NCBI GenBank assembly: GCA_020429045.1
Contig: JAGQLS010000002.1
Coordinates: 96,519-160,518, forward strand
DNA: 64,000 nucleotides
Direction: 5' to 3'
From: Candidatus Woesebacteria bacterium
GTDB lineage: Bacteria; Patescibacteriota; Microgenomatia; UBA1406; GWC2-37-13
The position numbers and the translations under genes were made by a program. Under the pieces are notes generated by a model. The model had not been told where the DNA came from. It searched no databases and saw only the letters and a program-made list of their open reading frames with translations. Below, in pieces: positions 48,679-57,766 of the stretch. Numbering within the stretch: position 1 is the stretch's first letter; every line of letters begins with the position of its first letter.

Positions 48679-49632
48679 ATGCGATCAATCACGTATTCAG
48701 CACCGGGCAAAATATTCATTTCCGGCGAACATGCAGTGGTCTATGGCAAACCTGCACTTGTGACCGCGGTAAACAAACGCCTCGCCTTTACACTATACGT
48801 TCAAGACCACAACTCGCTACCTGCAAACAAGTCACACGAAGGCGTGGCACACATCAAATCTGTGGTGCAGGATTATCTCAAAAAACACAACCTTCGCCTT
48901 TCGAATACACCATTTATATATCACATCACTTCTGATATTCCGGTTAGATCAGGCATGGGTTCTTCCGCAGCGCTTTGTGTATCCGCAGTTGCCGCGTTTC
49001 TTCACTGGTATACCGGCAAGGCGTACAACAAAGAAATCATCAATTCTCTCGCGCATACGGCTGAACATTATTTTCACGGTAAATCTTCTGGAGTCGATGT
49101 GAGCGCTGCAACGTATGGAGGGTTGATCTATTATCGAAAGGAATTTGAATTTTTGAAAAATATTTCTTCACTCCACATGAAAATTCCTCAGGTTATTCAA
49201 CAGACGCTCATTCTCATAAATAGTGGCAAGCCGAAAGAATCGACAAAACAAATGGTCACCCAGGTGGGGAAATTATTCAACACTCAACCTAAAAAGACAG
49301 AGCGCATATTACAACTGCTTGAAAAGTGTACCAAGCGTTTAACGCTGGCAATTTCTCAAGAACGTCTTTCCTTTTTCCGTGAATCGCTCCTTAAAAATCA
49401 TCAAGCGCTTGTCAAACTTGGCGTTGTTTCAAAAGAAACACAACAATTATTGCAAACATTGAAACCGTTTGGTGCGGGGAAAATAGCCGGCGCAGGAGGA
49501 AACCAACATGGTTCAGGCTATGTGTTATTTTCATCAGATCGTATTTCTGAGTTGCAAAAAAAATTAGATTCAATGGACATCAATTATCTTTCGTTTGAGC
49601 CATCAACCGAAGGCGTGAGAAAAGAAGAGTGA
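48679..49632 (+). CDS. mvk: Mevalonate kinase (GHMP family)
   Basis: 317 residues. GHMP motif 1 in APGKIFISGEHAVVYGKPAL, the ATP loop PVRSGMGSSAALCVSAVAAF, catalytic Asp in GKSSGVDVSAATYGGL, motif 3 in GAGKIAGAGGNQHGSGYVL. It phosphorylates mevalonate. The later enzymes (phosphomevalonate kinase or dehydratase branch, decarboxylase, isopentenyl phosphate kinase) are not in the window. Last gene of the operon; convergent with two small membrane genes. Confidence 0.92.
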   Translation: MRSITYSAPGKIFISGEHAVVYGKPALVTAVNKRLAFTLYVQDHNSLPANKSHEGVAHIKSVVQDYLKKHNLRLSNTPFIYHITSDIPVRSGMGSSAALCVSAVAAFLHWYTGKAYNKEIINSLAHTAEHYFHGKSSGVDVSAATYGGLIYYRKEFEFLKNISSLHMKIPQVIQQTLILINSGKPKESTKQMVTQVGKLFNTQPKKTERILQLLEKCTKRLTLAISQERLSFFRESLLKNHQALVKLGVVSKETQQLLQTLKPFGAGKIAGAGGNQHGSGYVLFSSDRISELQKKLDSMDINYLSFEPSTEGVRKEE

Positions 49633-49634
49633 CA

Positions 49635-50009
49635 TTATGGTCCACCGATGCGAGGGAGCTTGATAATCCATTGACCATCAGCATTTTTTTGCATAACGCC
49701 AAGAATTTCGCTCGTTATCACAACATATAATCCTAACATAATGAACCCTGCGATAAATCCAAGAGCTGCATTGGTCAACCGTTGTCTGGCTTTACTAAGT
49801 TTTTCGCTTTCGCCACCAGAATTGATCCAATCAAGAACACCCCACAATACTTGCACAAGGAAAAAAATAATACTCACAAATATAGAACCTTGTATTCCAA
49901 AAATGATTATGGTCCCAAGACCAATCACAGGATTAATAAAACTTGGGCCAGGAGGTGGAGCAACAGTACCAAATAAATCTGGTATATCAGCAGCAAACAC
50001 AGTGAACAT
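49635..50009 (-). CDS. Small membrane protein, VirB2/TrbC-like layout
   Basis: 124 residues. A short N-terminal hydrophobic start is followed by two membrane helices (IQGSIFVSIIFFLVQVLWGV and NAALGFIAGFIMLGLYVVIT) around a cytoplasmic SGGESEKLSKARQRL loop. Such a glycine-containing basic loop between two helices is seen in VirB2/TrbC-type pilin-like proteins frequent in CPR. No other type IV secretion gene is nearby. Confidence 0.6.
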   Translation of the reverse strand: MFTVFAADIPDLFGTVAPPPGPSFINPVIGLGTIIIFGIQGSIFVSIIFFLVQVLWGVLDWINSGGESEKLSKARQRLTNAALGFIAGFIMLGLYVVITSEILGVMQKNADGQWIIKLPRIGGP

Positions 50010-50023
50010 ATATATAGATATAA

Positions 50024-50314
50024 TTATAACGGAATGTTAATTTGGGTGATAAAACCAGCAAGTTGAGTCAAAAGATAGGCAAAGATAACGATAAGCAACC
50101 CAAAAATTGCAAAGGTAAATATTTTCCAAGCTTTGGCAATTTGATCGGGATTACCGCCAGCATTCATTAATGTCAGCGAGCCATAGATCAACATCCCGAG
50201 AAAACCAATAATTCCACCAATTGTTAATGTAGGGGCGAGAATATTTGCCAATGTGCCAATTTCAGAAAAACGAGCTGCGGGAAATGAGTTTGAGTCGATA
50301 ACAAAAACAAACAT
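50024..50314 (-). CDS. Small membrane protein, VirB2/TrbC-like layout
   Basis: 96 residues with the same plan as its neighbour: helix, AGGNPDQIAKAWK loop, helix (TFAIFGLLIVIFAYLLTQLA). The pair probably arose by duplication or works together. TATCAT (50325-50320, minus strand) lies 5 nt before the ATG. Only 14 nt separates the two genes. Confidence 0.6.
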   Translation of the reverse strand: MFVFVIDSNSFPAARFSEIGTLANILAPTLTIGGIIGFLGMLIYGSLTLMNAGGNPDQIAKAWKIFTFAIFGLLIVIFAYLLTQLAGFITQINIPL

Positions 50315-50374
50315 AAAGTATGATATATAGTTAGTTACATCAATATTATAAAAATTGTTCTAAAATAGCAACAA

Positions 50375-51070
50375 ATGAAAACACAAGCATTACAGCACAT
50401 CGCCGTCATTCCAGATGGCAATCGTAGATGGGCCACCAAGCAAGGCACGTTGGCATTTGAAGGTCACCGGTATGCAGTAGAAAAAACATTGCCGGCATTG
50501 TACAAAGCGTTAATCGAACGCAAGATTCCCTACTGTACCTTTTGGGCACTGTCCCCAGAAAATTTCACAAAACGCTCTCAAAAAGAAATCGAAAATTTAC
50601 TCACGCTCATGAGTTTATTTTTTCGATCGTACATCAAGTCATTTAAAGAAAATAATATTAAAGTATTGGTCATCGGCGACATTGCTTCCTTACCGGCAAA
50701 AACACAAAAAATCATCACAACCGTTGTCGAAGAAACAAAACACAACTTTGGACTTACTTTTATTTTTGCTATAAATTATGGCGGTAAAAACGAAATAGTA
50801 CGTGCAGTCAAAAAATATTCTGCATCAGGTTTTAAATCAGAAGAGCTTACTGAAGATCAACTGAGCTCTTTTTTGGATACACACGATATTCCCGATCCCG
50901 ATCTCATTATCCGCACCGGAGGAGAGAAACGTTTATCAGGATTCCTTTCCTGGCAGAATAGTTACGCCGAACTGCTGTTTGTTGACACGTTGTTTCCTGA
51001 TTTTTCTCCCGAGCACCTTGCTGCTGCAATAGAGGAGTTTCATAATCGTAAACGCAGATTCGGGAAGTGA
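50375..51070 (+). CDS. uppS: Isoprenyl transferase (cis-prenyltransferase, UppS family)
   Basis: 231 residues. The catalytic Asp is in VIPDGNRRWA near residue 13; FEGHRYAVE, FWALSPENF, INYGGKNEIV, DLIIRTGGEKRLSGF and the terminal W-x-N-S-Y-A-E-L-L-F block are all present. It elongates farnesyl or geranylgeranyl diphosphate with isopentenyl diphosphate in cis to make undecaprenyl-type carriers. Its place 0.7 kb from the mevalonate operon fits isoprenoid supply. TAAAAT (50361-50366) is 8 nt before the ATG. Confidence 0.93.
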   Translation: MKTQALQHIAVIPDGNRRWATKQGTLAFEGHRYAVEKTLPALYKALIERKIPYCTFWALSPENFTKRSQKEIENLLTLMSLFFRSYIKSFKENNIKVLVIGDIASLPAKTQKIITTVVEETKHNFGLTFIFAINYGGKNEIVRAVKKYSASGFKSEELTEDQLSSFLDTHDIPDPDLIIRTGGEKRLSGFLSWQNSYAELLFVDTLFPDFSPEHLAAAIEEFHNRKRRFGK

Positions 51071-51149
51071 TGATTGCGTTGAGTGTGCATTATCACCGCA
51101 ACACAATCCCTTTTCACGACGTACAATCCATACTATAATAAAGCATTGT

Positions 51150-52196
51150 ATGTTTAGCCCGCAATTTTCCATTTCAAATAAAATTCTTTCGCATATTGCA
51201 ACCATTGAAGCAGTTGAGGAAGTTATCAAACATGCACCCATCCTCCCTCTTTGGGAAAAAAAGTTTCGCGAAGATGCGATCGTGCGTTCGGTCCACCACG
51301 GGACGCATATCGAGGGAAACATGCTTGAAAAAGACGAAGCCAAAAATGTGCTCATGGGTAAAGATGTCATGGCACGATCGCGCGATATACAAGAAGTCAT
51401 CAACTATCGTCGCGTGATCGACTTTATCGACGAAGAAGCGAAGAGAAAAATCGTTTCCTATTCCGAAAAATTTATCAGTCGTTTACACACAATTATTGTC
51501 GATAAAATTTTATCCCCCGAACGTGCTGGAGCCTATCGCACCAAGCAAGTCGTGGTACGCAATTCTCAAACTGGAGAGGTTACGTTCCGTCCTCCTGCCC
51601 CTGTCGAAGTCCCGTTTCTCATGAAAGAGTTTATCATTTGGCTCAACAACACCAAAGAGGAAGATCTTCACCCGGTTCTTAAAGCTGGCATCGCCCATCA
51701 CGAACTTGTACGCATCCACCCGTATGTCGATGGCAACGGACGACTCGCTCGCGTTCTTGCGACACTTATCATGTTTCGCGGCGGATACGATATACGCCGC
51801 TTCTTTTCGCTTGAGGAATATTATGATAAAGACGCGATCATGTACTACGAAAGTCTGCAAAAAGCTTCAAGCGGTCAGATGACTGCGTGGCTTGAATATT
51901 TCACCTATGGCGCATCGATCGAATTTACAAAAATTAAAGAGAAAATTCTGCGCCTTTCCAAAGATGCAAAACTCAAAGAACAGTTTGGTGGCAGACAGAT
52001 TTTTTTGACGGAGCGGCAAATGAAAATTATCGAATATATTCAAGAAATTGGTTATTTGCAAAATCAGGCGTTTGATACTCTGTTTCCGGATCTGTCTGAA
52101 GACTCGGTGTTGCGCGACCTTAAGGATCTTATTGACAAAGGGTTGTTAAAAAAAGTTGGCCGTACAAAGGCAGCCCGATATGTTTTGACCGGCTGA
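51150..52196 (+). CDS. Fic-domain protein with inhibitory helix and C-terminal winged helix
   Basis: 348 residues. A Fic core with HPYVDGNGRLARVLA, the complete HxFx(D/E)GNGRxxR motif with Tyr for Phe, near residue 190. SVHHGTHIEGN near residue 49 is the (S/T)xxxE(G/N) inhibitory motif, so this is a class II, self-inhibited AMP-transferase. The C-terminal part (TERQMKIIEYIQEIGYLQNQ) is a winged helix. It would modify a protein hydroxyl with AMP, target unknown. TATAAT (51134-51139) lies 10 nt before the ATG. Confidence 0.92.
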   Translation: MFSPQFSISNKILSHIATIEAVEEVIKHAPILPLWEKKFREDAIVRSVHHGTHIEGNMLEKDEAKNVLMGKDVMARSRDIQEVINYRRVIDFIDEEAKRKIVSYSEKFISRLHTIIVDKILSPERAGAYRTKQVVVRNSQTGEVTFRPPAPVEVPFLMKEFIIWLNNTKEEDLHPVLKAGIAHHELVRIHPYVDGNGRLARVLATLIMFRGGYDIRRFFSLEEYYDKDAIMYYESLQKASSGQMTAWLEYFTYGASIEFTKIKEKILRLSKDAKLKEQFGGRQIFLTERQMKIIEYIQEIGYLQNQAFDTLFPDLSEDSVLRDLKDLIDKGLLKKVGRTKAARYVLTG

Positions 52197-52251
52197 TTAT
52201 TTTGTACATCACATTATTTCCTAACATCTCATATCTAGTTATCTAAACATT

Positions 52252-54021
52252 ATGACATTTTCACAATTTTCATCGTACATCCAAAAAATAGAAGAAACAG
52301 CATCACGTCTTACCATGACCGAAATTTTGGCAGATCTATTTTCTCATCTTGACGTTCATGAATGTGCGCATGCAGCCTATCTTCTCCAGGGGAATATTAG
52401 CCCAAAATATCGCCCCCAACAGTTTAATTTTGCCGAAAAACTAGTTATCCGTTCCCTTGCAGAACTATTTTCTATACAACCAGCTCAGCTTACGCAACAA
52501 TACAAACAAGAAGGAGATTTGGGAACGACCATCCAAGGGCTTAAACAAAAGCAAAAGAGTATCAACAAGAGCAAACATACTATTGAGGTAGTGTTTGCTA
52601 AGCTTGTTGCTATTGCCCAATATGAGGGTGCAGGTTCGCAAGAACGCAAAATGCATGGTTTTGCTCAGCTTATCTCAGAAGTCGATCCACTGTCTGCGCG
52701 CTATTTGGTACGTATTCCGGTTGGTGCGCTTCGTTTGGGTTTTTCTGACATGACTATGCTCGATGCACTGTCGTGGATGATGACTGGTGATAAGTCATTG
52801 CGAAGAAAGTTGCAAAAAGCATATCATGTGTTTCCCGATCTTGGGTATATTGGTACCGTGCTCAAAAAACAAGGACTTTCGGCCGTGGAAAAGATTAAAC
52901 CGGAAGTTTTTACCCCAATTATTATGATGCGTGCAGAACGCATTACCTCAGCTCAAGACATCATTGACAAAATCGGTACCTGCATCATTGAACCAAAGTA
53001 CGACGGTTTTCGACTACAAGTGCACAAAAAAGGAGACAAAGTAGTTCTTTTTACCCGAGGATTGGAAGTCGCGACATATATGTATCCAGACATTGTCAAA
53101 GCCGTGCAAGATGAAGTGTCAGCCGATGAAATCATTTTTGAAGGGGAGGCGATTGGTTACAATCCAGAAACTTCGTCGTTTTTACCATTCCAACTGACGG
53201 TACAACGTAAACGAAAACACGGTATTTCAGAAAAAGCAAAAGAAATTCCCCTCAAATTGTATTCATTTGACCTTTTATACCTTGACGGCACCAATCACAT
53301 CCACAGTCCATTTGTCGAGCGAAAAAAACTTCTCAGGGAAAACATCGACAATCACAACGACGCTACAAAAGATTCTATAATCCCAGCAGAAGAAACCGTT
53401 GTTGAAGAAGCAAAACGCATCGAGGCGCTTTTTGACGATGCAGTCGCTCGCGGACTTGAAGGGATTATGGCAAAAAAAATGACTGGCACGTATCAGCCGG
53501 GCACTCGTGATTGGAACTGGATCAAATACAAAAAAAGCTATTCATCAAAAGTTACCGATACTATAGATTGTGTGGTCATGGGCTATGATTTTGGCAAGGG
53601 AAAGCGTACGGCTTTCGGCATCGGAGCTTTTTTGGTCGGTGTTTTCGATCCAAAAAATGATCAATATTTTACCATTGCAAAAATTGGTACCGGCCTCAAA
53701 GACGAAGAGTGGCATAAGCTTCTTTCGCTCATCAAACCGCTCAAAGTAGCACATATCCCTTCATCATTTATCGTCGACGACCTCATGGCATGCGATGTGT
53801 GGGTTACGCCCAAAATCGTTGTAGAGATACGCGCCGACGAGATAACCAGGTCTCCGGTGCACACGGCGGGTCGTGTCATGCAAAAGACAAAAACTGGTAC
53901 AGCAATGGAAGTGAAAGAACCAGGGTATGCGTTGCGTTTTCCACGCCTTGAGCATTTTAGGCTCGACAAATCACCACAAGAGGCAACTTCAATCAAGGAA
54001 ATCAAGACGATATCGTTATAG
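52252..54021 (+). CDS. lig: ATP-dependent DNA ligase, archaeal type
   Basis: 589 residues, the length of archaeal LigI-like enzymes. An N-terminal helical DNA-binding domain (about 1-215) with YLVRIPVGALRLGFSD, then the adenylation domain with the AMP-lysine in EPKYDGFRLQVHK (motif I), FEGEAIGYN (III), KLYSFDLLYLDG (IIIa), GLEGIMAKK (IV), and an OB domain ending VVEIRADEITRSP. Bacteria normally use NAD-dependent LigA for replication, so this is an additional or acquired repair ligase. Confidence 0.95.
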   Translation: MTFSQFSSYIQKIEETASRLTMTEILADLFSHLDVHECAHAAYLLQGNISPKYRPQQFNFAEKLVIRSLAELFSIQPAQLTQQYKQEGDLGTTIQGLKQKQKSINKSKHTIEVVFAKLVAIAQYEGAGSQERKMHGFAQLISEVDPLSARYLVRIPVGALRLGFSDMTMLDALSWMMTGDKSLRRKLQKAYHVFPDLGYIGTVLKKQGLSAVEKIKPEVFTPIIMMRAERITSAQDIIDKIGTCIIEPKYDGFRLQVHKKGDKVVLFTRGLEVATYMYPDIVKAVQDEVSADEIIFEGEAIGYNPETSSFLPFQLTVQRKRKHGISEKAKEIPLKLYSFDLLYLDGTNHIHSPFVERKKLLRENIDNHNDATKDSIIPAEETVVEEAKRIEALFDDAVARGLEGIMAKKMTGTYQPGTRDWNWIKYKKSYSSKVTDTIDCVVMGYDFGKGKRTAFGIGAFLVGVFDPKNDQYFTIAKIGTGLKDEEWHKLLSLIKPLKVAHIPSSFIVDDLMACDVWVTPKIVVEIRADEITRSPVHTAGRVMQKTKTGTAMEVKEPGYALRFPRLEHFRLDKSPQEATSIKEIKTISL

Positions 54022-54027
54022 CAACAA

Positions 54028-54882
54028 TCACTTCTTTGGAGTAGACTCTATGGTAACAAGTTTGGAGAGATCTTTTTGTATTTTAGTAAGCATGGAGCGA
54101 AGCTTTTTTTTATTCAACTGTTTATCTCCAATGTCCGCATAATAGTCACCCCCCATTTGGTAGGGTATCGTTGTGGTGGTTGCTTGAAGGAGAATCATTT
54201 CGATACCAGCGATGATATATTTTGTAGCAACAACAAGGTAGCCTTCTTTTTCGATTCTTCGGAAAGAAAAAATAAAATTTACTGTTTTTAATTGTGCAGC
54301 AATAATCCCTGTTTGTCTTGCTCTGATAAGAAAATCTGCATCTTCAGAAAACAATACTTTTTTTTCGTGCAACTGAGTAATGGTAAATCCATCTAGATGT
54401 AAAAAAGTATAACGGTGAATAATGAGGCATGCTCCAGCAGCAAAAGGTCGTTGAATATATTTTGCAACAGTAATAAGGTAATTTGCAATCTTTATGATAT
54501 TTTGATCAATAAGTGAATCGCGTGAAGTTTTAATTTCTGGTATACAGATAAGATAGGCACATTTTGCAAGTTCACTTTTGAGATTTTGTAAAAAATTATT
54601 GGGTATTTGAGAGTCGGCATCAAGAAAAATGAGGTAATCGCCTTTTGCTCTTTGCGCCCCCAGATTGCGTTGAAATGAAAGATTACGAACCCTAGCTCTC
54701 AGAATCTTAACAGGTAGTTTCGAAGAAAAAGACTTTGCAACGCTTATGGTTTGATCGGTTGATTCTGCATCGACAACAAAGATTTCAAAGTCATGTTTGC
54801 CTTGTTGTTTGACAATATTGTCCAGTAACCGTGGAAGGTATTTTTCCTCATTTAATGTTGGAATAACGATAGAAAATTGCAT
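54028..54882 (-). CDS. Glycosyltransferase family 2
   Basis: 284 residues. A GT-A start (SIVIPTLNEEKYLPRLLDN), FVVDAESTDQT, and the DxD-type FLDADSQIP near residue 95; FSEDADFLIRAR follows as the acceptor-side motif. The C-terminal part has a weak hydrophobic stretch and an amphipathic tail. Likely adds sugars to a cell-surface glycan or lipid carrier. Convergent with the ligase gene. Confidence 0.88.
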   Translation of the reverse strand: MQFSIVIPTLNEEKYLPRLLDNIVKQQGKHDFEIFVVDAESTDQTISVAKSFSSKLPVKILRARVRNLSFQRNLGAQRAKGDYLIFLDADSQIPNNFLQNLKSELAKCAYLICIPEIKTSRDSLIDQNIIKIANYLITVAKYIQRPFAAGACLIIHRYTFLHLDGFTITQLHEKKVLFSEDADFLIRARQTGIIAAQLKTVNFIFSFRRIEKEGYLVVATKYIIAGIEMILLQATTTTIPYQMGGDYYADIGDKQLNKKKLRSMLTKIQKDLSKLVTIESTPKK

Positions 54883-55094
54883 AGTATGTATCTTTATCTT
54901 GTTAGTTTATCACCCATTATACTCACAAACAGCCTTAAATGCATTACTTGTTATCATTAGCTGTATGTTCCTACAACACGAGCTGAATTTATCCACAAAA
55001 TGTGCATATTGATATGCGTAGCGTCATAAAGAACTTTTTTAGCGTTTTATTATTATAAGGTATCTTATAATAGTATCTAATTATATTATAGGAC

Positions 55095-55123
55095 TTGACA
55101 TATGATTTGAGCTGCTTTACTAT
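55095..55123 (+). promoter_or_regulatory. Consensus promoter of a 54-codon gene
   Basis: TTGACA (55095-55100), 17 bp, TACTAT (55118-55123), 6 nt, ATG 55130: identical in design to the promoter of the response regulator at 10.9 kb. Upstream (54883-55094) is AT-rich with no gene. Confidence 0.65.
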
Positions 55124-55129
55124 AAAAAT

Positions 55130-55294
55130 ATGGATACATTTGTATTTCGCTTACAGACAGAGAAAAAGAAGCAGGAGGCTGGTAAAAAACAACTACCTAT
55201 CAGAGTCATTGATCAGAAAACTAAATATTTTATGAAAAAGGAGTTTGCTGTGTTTCAACACAGGAACATGATCTTGCCGATCACGTTACATTAG
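55130..55294 (+). CDS. Small basic protein behind a consensus promoter
   Basis: 54 residues, basic: MDTFVFRLQTEKKKQEAGKK, then LPIRVIDQKTKYFMKKEF and a short tail. The first part faintly recalls the arm-DNA-binding strand region of phage-type integrases, but that is a guess. The support for a real gene is the promoter with near-consensus hexamers and 6-nt spacing to the ATG, and the terminator hairpin right after the stop. Confidence 0.5.
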   Translation: MDTFVFRLQTEKKKQEAGKKQLPIRVIDQKTKYFMKKEFAVFQHRNMILPITLH

Positions 55295-55299
55295 GGGAA

Positions 55300-55360
55300 A
55301 AATAAAGAGCATCACTACCGCTCGTATTAGGGGAACGACGTATAGTAATGCTCTTTATTT
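55300..55360. terminator. Bidirectional terminator hairpin
   Basis: AAATAAAGAGCAT (55300-55312) and ATGCTCTTTATTT (55348-55360) form a perfect 13-bp stem with a 35-nt loop; A and T runs flank both sides, so it can stop transcription from the small gene and from the convergent membrane gene. Confidence 0.75.
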
Positions 55361-55422
55361 ATTCGTCAAAAAAACGAACTAATTTACCATATCATATTCG
55401 AAAAATTTTGTCAATATTTATG

Positions 55423-57696
55423 TCAAAACACTTGATATAAGGAACCCAAACCATTACTTGACTCAAAAATTTTTCTGCCAATTTCGTTAAATTTTTCTTC
55501 ATACAGATGAGGATATTTATTGCGTTCTAGTTCCGAAACCACGACATACCCAACACGATAGTTATGAAGCATCTCCCGTGTCTGAGCAAGGTCATGCGAC
55601 TCGTATATGGTTACAATATCGGGTATTCTATTTCCTACCACATCTGCTGTGCCCCGCCATAACCATTCGTGTACCCACCACCCTGCAACAGTTGGATTGC
55701 CTGTATAGGCTGAAACGCGATCAAACTCGGTGTACGAATCTCCTTGCGCTTCAAGAATCACTGGCTGTCCGGGGATAGTGCTATTGATATAGTCAATGAT
55801 TTCCTTGTCTTGTGGTCTCGCGGCGATCATCCAATTTGACCCATCAAGCTCTGGTGTTTTCCAGTTTACCGAATCGCCATAATATGAAGGAAACGCAAAG
55901 AAGGGATATATAAATATGGGCAAAAAAATGACAAAAAAGATGACAATTCCGATTACAGACATCCATTTTTTGTCAACAAAGAAAAGGCGAAATAGCGCAT
56001 ACGCCGATCCTATGCTCATAAGAATGAATGCTTGGTAGCCCATCTTAAACATAGTGTTGGCGCGAAAGTGCAAGGGGTAAATATCTTTGATATAGAAAAA
56101 TTCGGGAACCGTTATCAAAAATAAACTAAAACAAAAAAACGCTATCACAATCATATCAATGTGGTTCGGTTTAATTTTGCTTTGTTTAAGTGCTCCTAGC
56201 AAAAGCAAAAAACACAACACAAAAAATCCCCATAGCACGAAGAGCATCCATATGGCAGATATTTGACAATTTCCTTTTTCAAATAAAAATGGTCCAAGCG
56301 ACCCCAGGTTAGTTAGAAAGTCCGGACTGCAGTTTACGCCGATACCAGTTGCAAATGGTTGAAAATGGATGGAAAACGGCAATGAAAAGAGAATAAAAAA
56401 CAGCACGGTTGCACCAGCCATGAAAAAAAATTGCCTTGTCAAACGGTATAGTAGGAACAACGTAACAAAAAAGAGCAGGAGATACATAGGCCCGTCAAAT
56501 GCATTGGTCATGTAGTGAACTGCCACCATAAAGCCAAATAGTGCGGCGATGGGCACTGTATCAACAGAAAACCCAAGGCGATGCAAGCCTTTTTCGATAT
56601 GAGGGAGCATTTTTGAAAATGCCGAAGCATGTTCCTTTCCTTTTTTCCTTTCTTGAGAGAGGATAAGCACGACAAAACCAATACTCAAAAGCACAAATGG
56701 TATATCAAATACATGGCCGTGTAAGTCGGCAACTACATACGAATACGAAGGAAATTCGTGAATCGTGTAGGGAATGAAGCGCGTGGCATTGGGATACCAA
56801 TAGCTCGAGTTGCGCACCATCGCCTGAAAGAACGTCAAATGTTCCCGCTGCATCGTCTCCTGGATCTGTGTTTTGGACTGCATAATTTCCCAGAATGGTT
56901 TGGGTTGTTCATTGGGGTAGCCGGTTGTGGCGATATAGATTGTATGAAAATTTCCGCCGAAATTGACCAAAAATGTTCCCACAAGACCAACAAGAATAAT
57001 CATAACCATATGACGCGCATTGATACGTTCTTTTATCGTATGGAAAAAAAGATGACCGAGATTGCTTACAATCGAAAAGCTAAGAGCAAGTGCCTGCCCC
57101 AAAATGGTCGCCAGAATAAGATTATAAGTGATGACCGATGGAATATTTGTGAGTTTGGTAAGGAGCGCCCCTGAGAGGTGACCGAAATAATAGTAGTTTA
57201 TAGCAAAGCCGTTGAGGTGGGTAAGATCGGCCGCGTACCACATGTCCAATGGGGGGAAGTAACGCGAGCGCAATATCGACTGCATGAAGCCATAATCCAT
57301 AAACTTTTCCAATCCGTTTATCGCTGGTTGTTGTCCACGTACGTAGGTCAAAAAGAACAGTCCACCGGCAAAAAGAAGCTCTTCAAGCGCTATGATGTAA
57401 ATCTGAGACCCTTTTAGTTTTTTCCATTCTTTAAGAAATGACCGAGAAAAAAAATGTATATTGACAATAAATGCGAGGATCAAGAAAAAGAGTATTCCTT
57501 CGCGGGAAAAGGGATATATTTTGGCGGTGCCGAGAACAAACAAGATATAAGAGGTCAGGAGAACGCCGATTGTTTTGGCAAAAGCATAGCCTTTATCGAT
57601 AAACGCGTTGAAGATTTTAGTAGCAAGGGGGAGGAAAATAAGACCAACGGCAAAAATATAGAGATACCAGGTCAACGTGGTCATAATCCAGTTCAT
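55423..57696 (-). CDS. Large polytopic membrane protein, Chlor_Arch_YYY (DUF2298) family
   Basis: 757 residues with about 14-16 membrane segments. GFAINYYYFGHLSGALLTKL carries the three consecutive tyrosines after which the Chlor_Arch_YYY group is named; RSRYFPPLDMWYAADL and HVFDIPFVLLSIGF lie in loops, as in GT-C-type transferases. The soluble C-terminus holds QPVILEAQGDSYTEFDRVSA. Probably a lipid-linked sugar transferase of the envelope; not biochemically defined. ATG 57684 is an alternative start. Confidence 0.82.
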   Translation of the reverse strand: MNWIMTTLTWYLYIFAVGLIFLPLATKIFNAFIDKGYAFAKTIGVLLTSYILFVLGTAKIYPFSREGILFFLILAFIVNIHFFSRSFLKEWKKLKGSQIYIIALEELLFAGGLFFLTYVRGQQPAINGLEKFMDYGFMQSILRSRYFPPLDMWYAADLTHLNGFAINYYYFGHLSGALLTKLTNIPSVITYNLILATILGQALALSFSIVSNLGHLFFHTIKERINARHMVMIILVGLVGTFLVNFGGNFHTIYIATTGYPNEQPKPFWEIMQSKTQIQETMQREHLTFFQAMVRNSSYWYPNATRFIPYTIHEFPSYSYVVADLHGHVFDIPFVLLSIGFVVLILSQERKKGKEHASAFSKMLPHIEKGLHRLGFSVDTVPIAALFGFMVAVHYMTNAFDGPMYLLLFFVTLFLLYRLTRQFFFMAGATVLFFILFSLPFSIHFQPFATGIGVNCSPDFLTNLGSLGPFLFEKGNCQISAIWMLFVLWGFFVLCFLLLLGALKQSKIKPNHIDMIVIAFFCFSLFLITVPEFFYIKDIYPLHFRANTMFKMGYQAFILMSIGSAYALFRLFFVDKKWMSVIGIVIFFVIFLPIFIYPFFAFPSYYGDSVNWKTPELDGSNWMIAARPQDKEIIDYINSTIPGQPVILEAQGDSYTEFDRVSAYTGNPTVAGWWVHEWLWRGTADVVGNRIPDIVTIYESHDLAQTREMLHNYRVGYVVVSELERNKYPHLYEEKFNEIGRKIFESSNGLGSLYQVF

Positions 57697-57766
57697 GATC
57701 TATTTAAGATACAACGTTTGTATTGCAAAATCAAGCTTTTTTTGATATAAAAAGCGGTACAGAAGT

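Noticed and set aside
49635..50314. A type IV secretion locus
   Set aside because: Only two VirB2-like small membrane proteins are present; no VirB4, VirB6 or coupling ATPase lies nearby.
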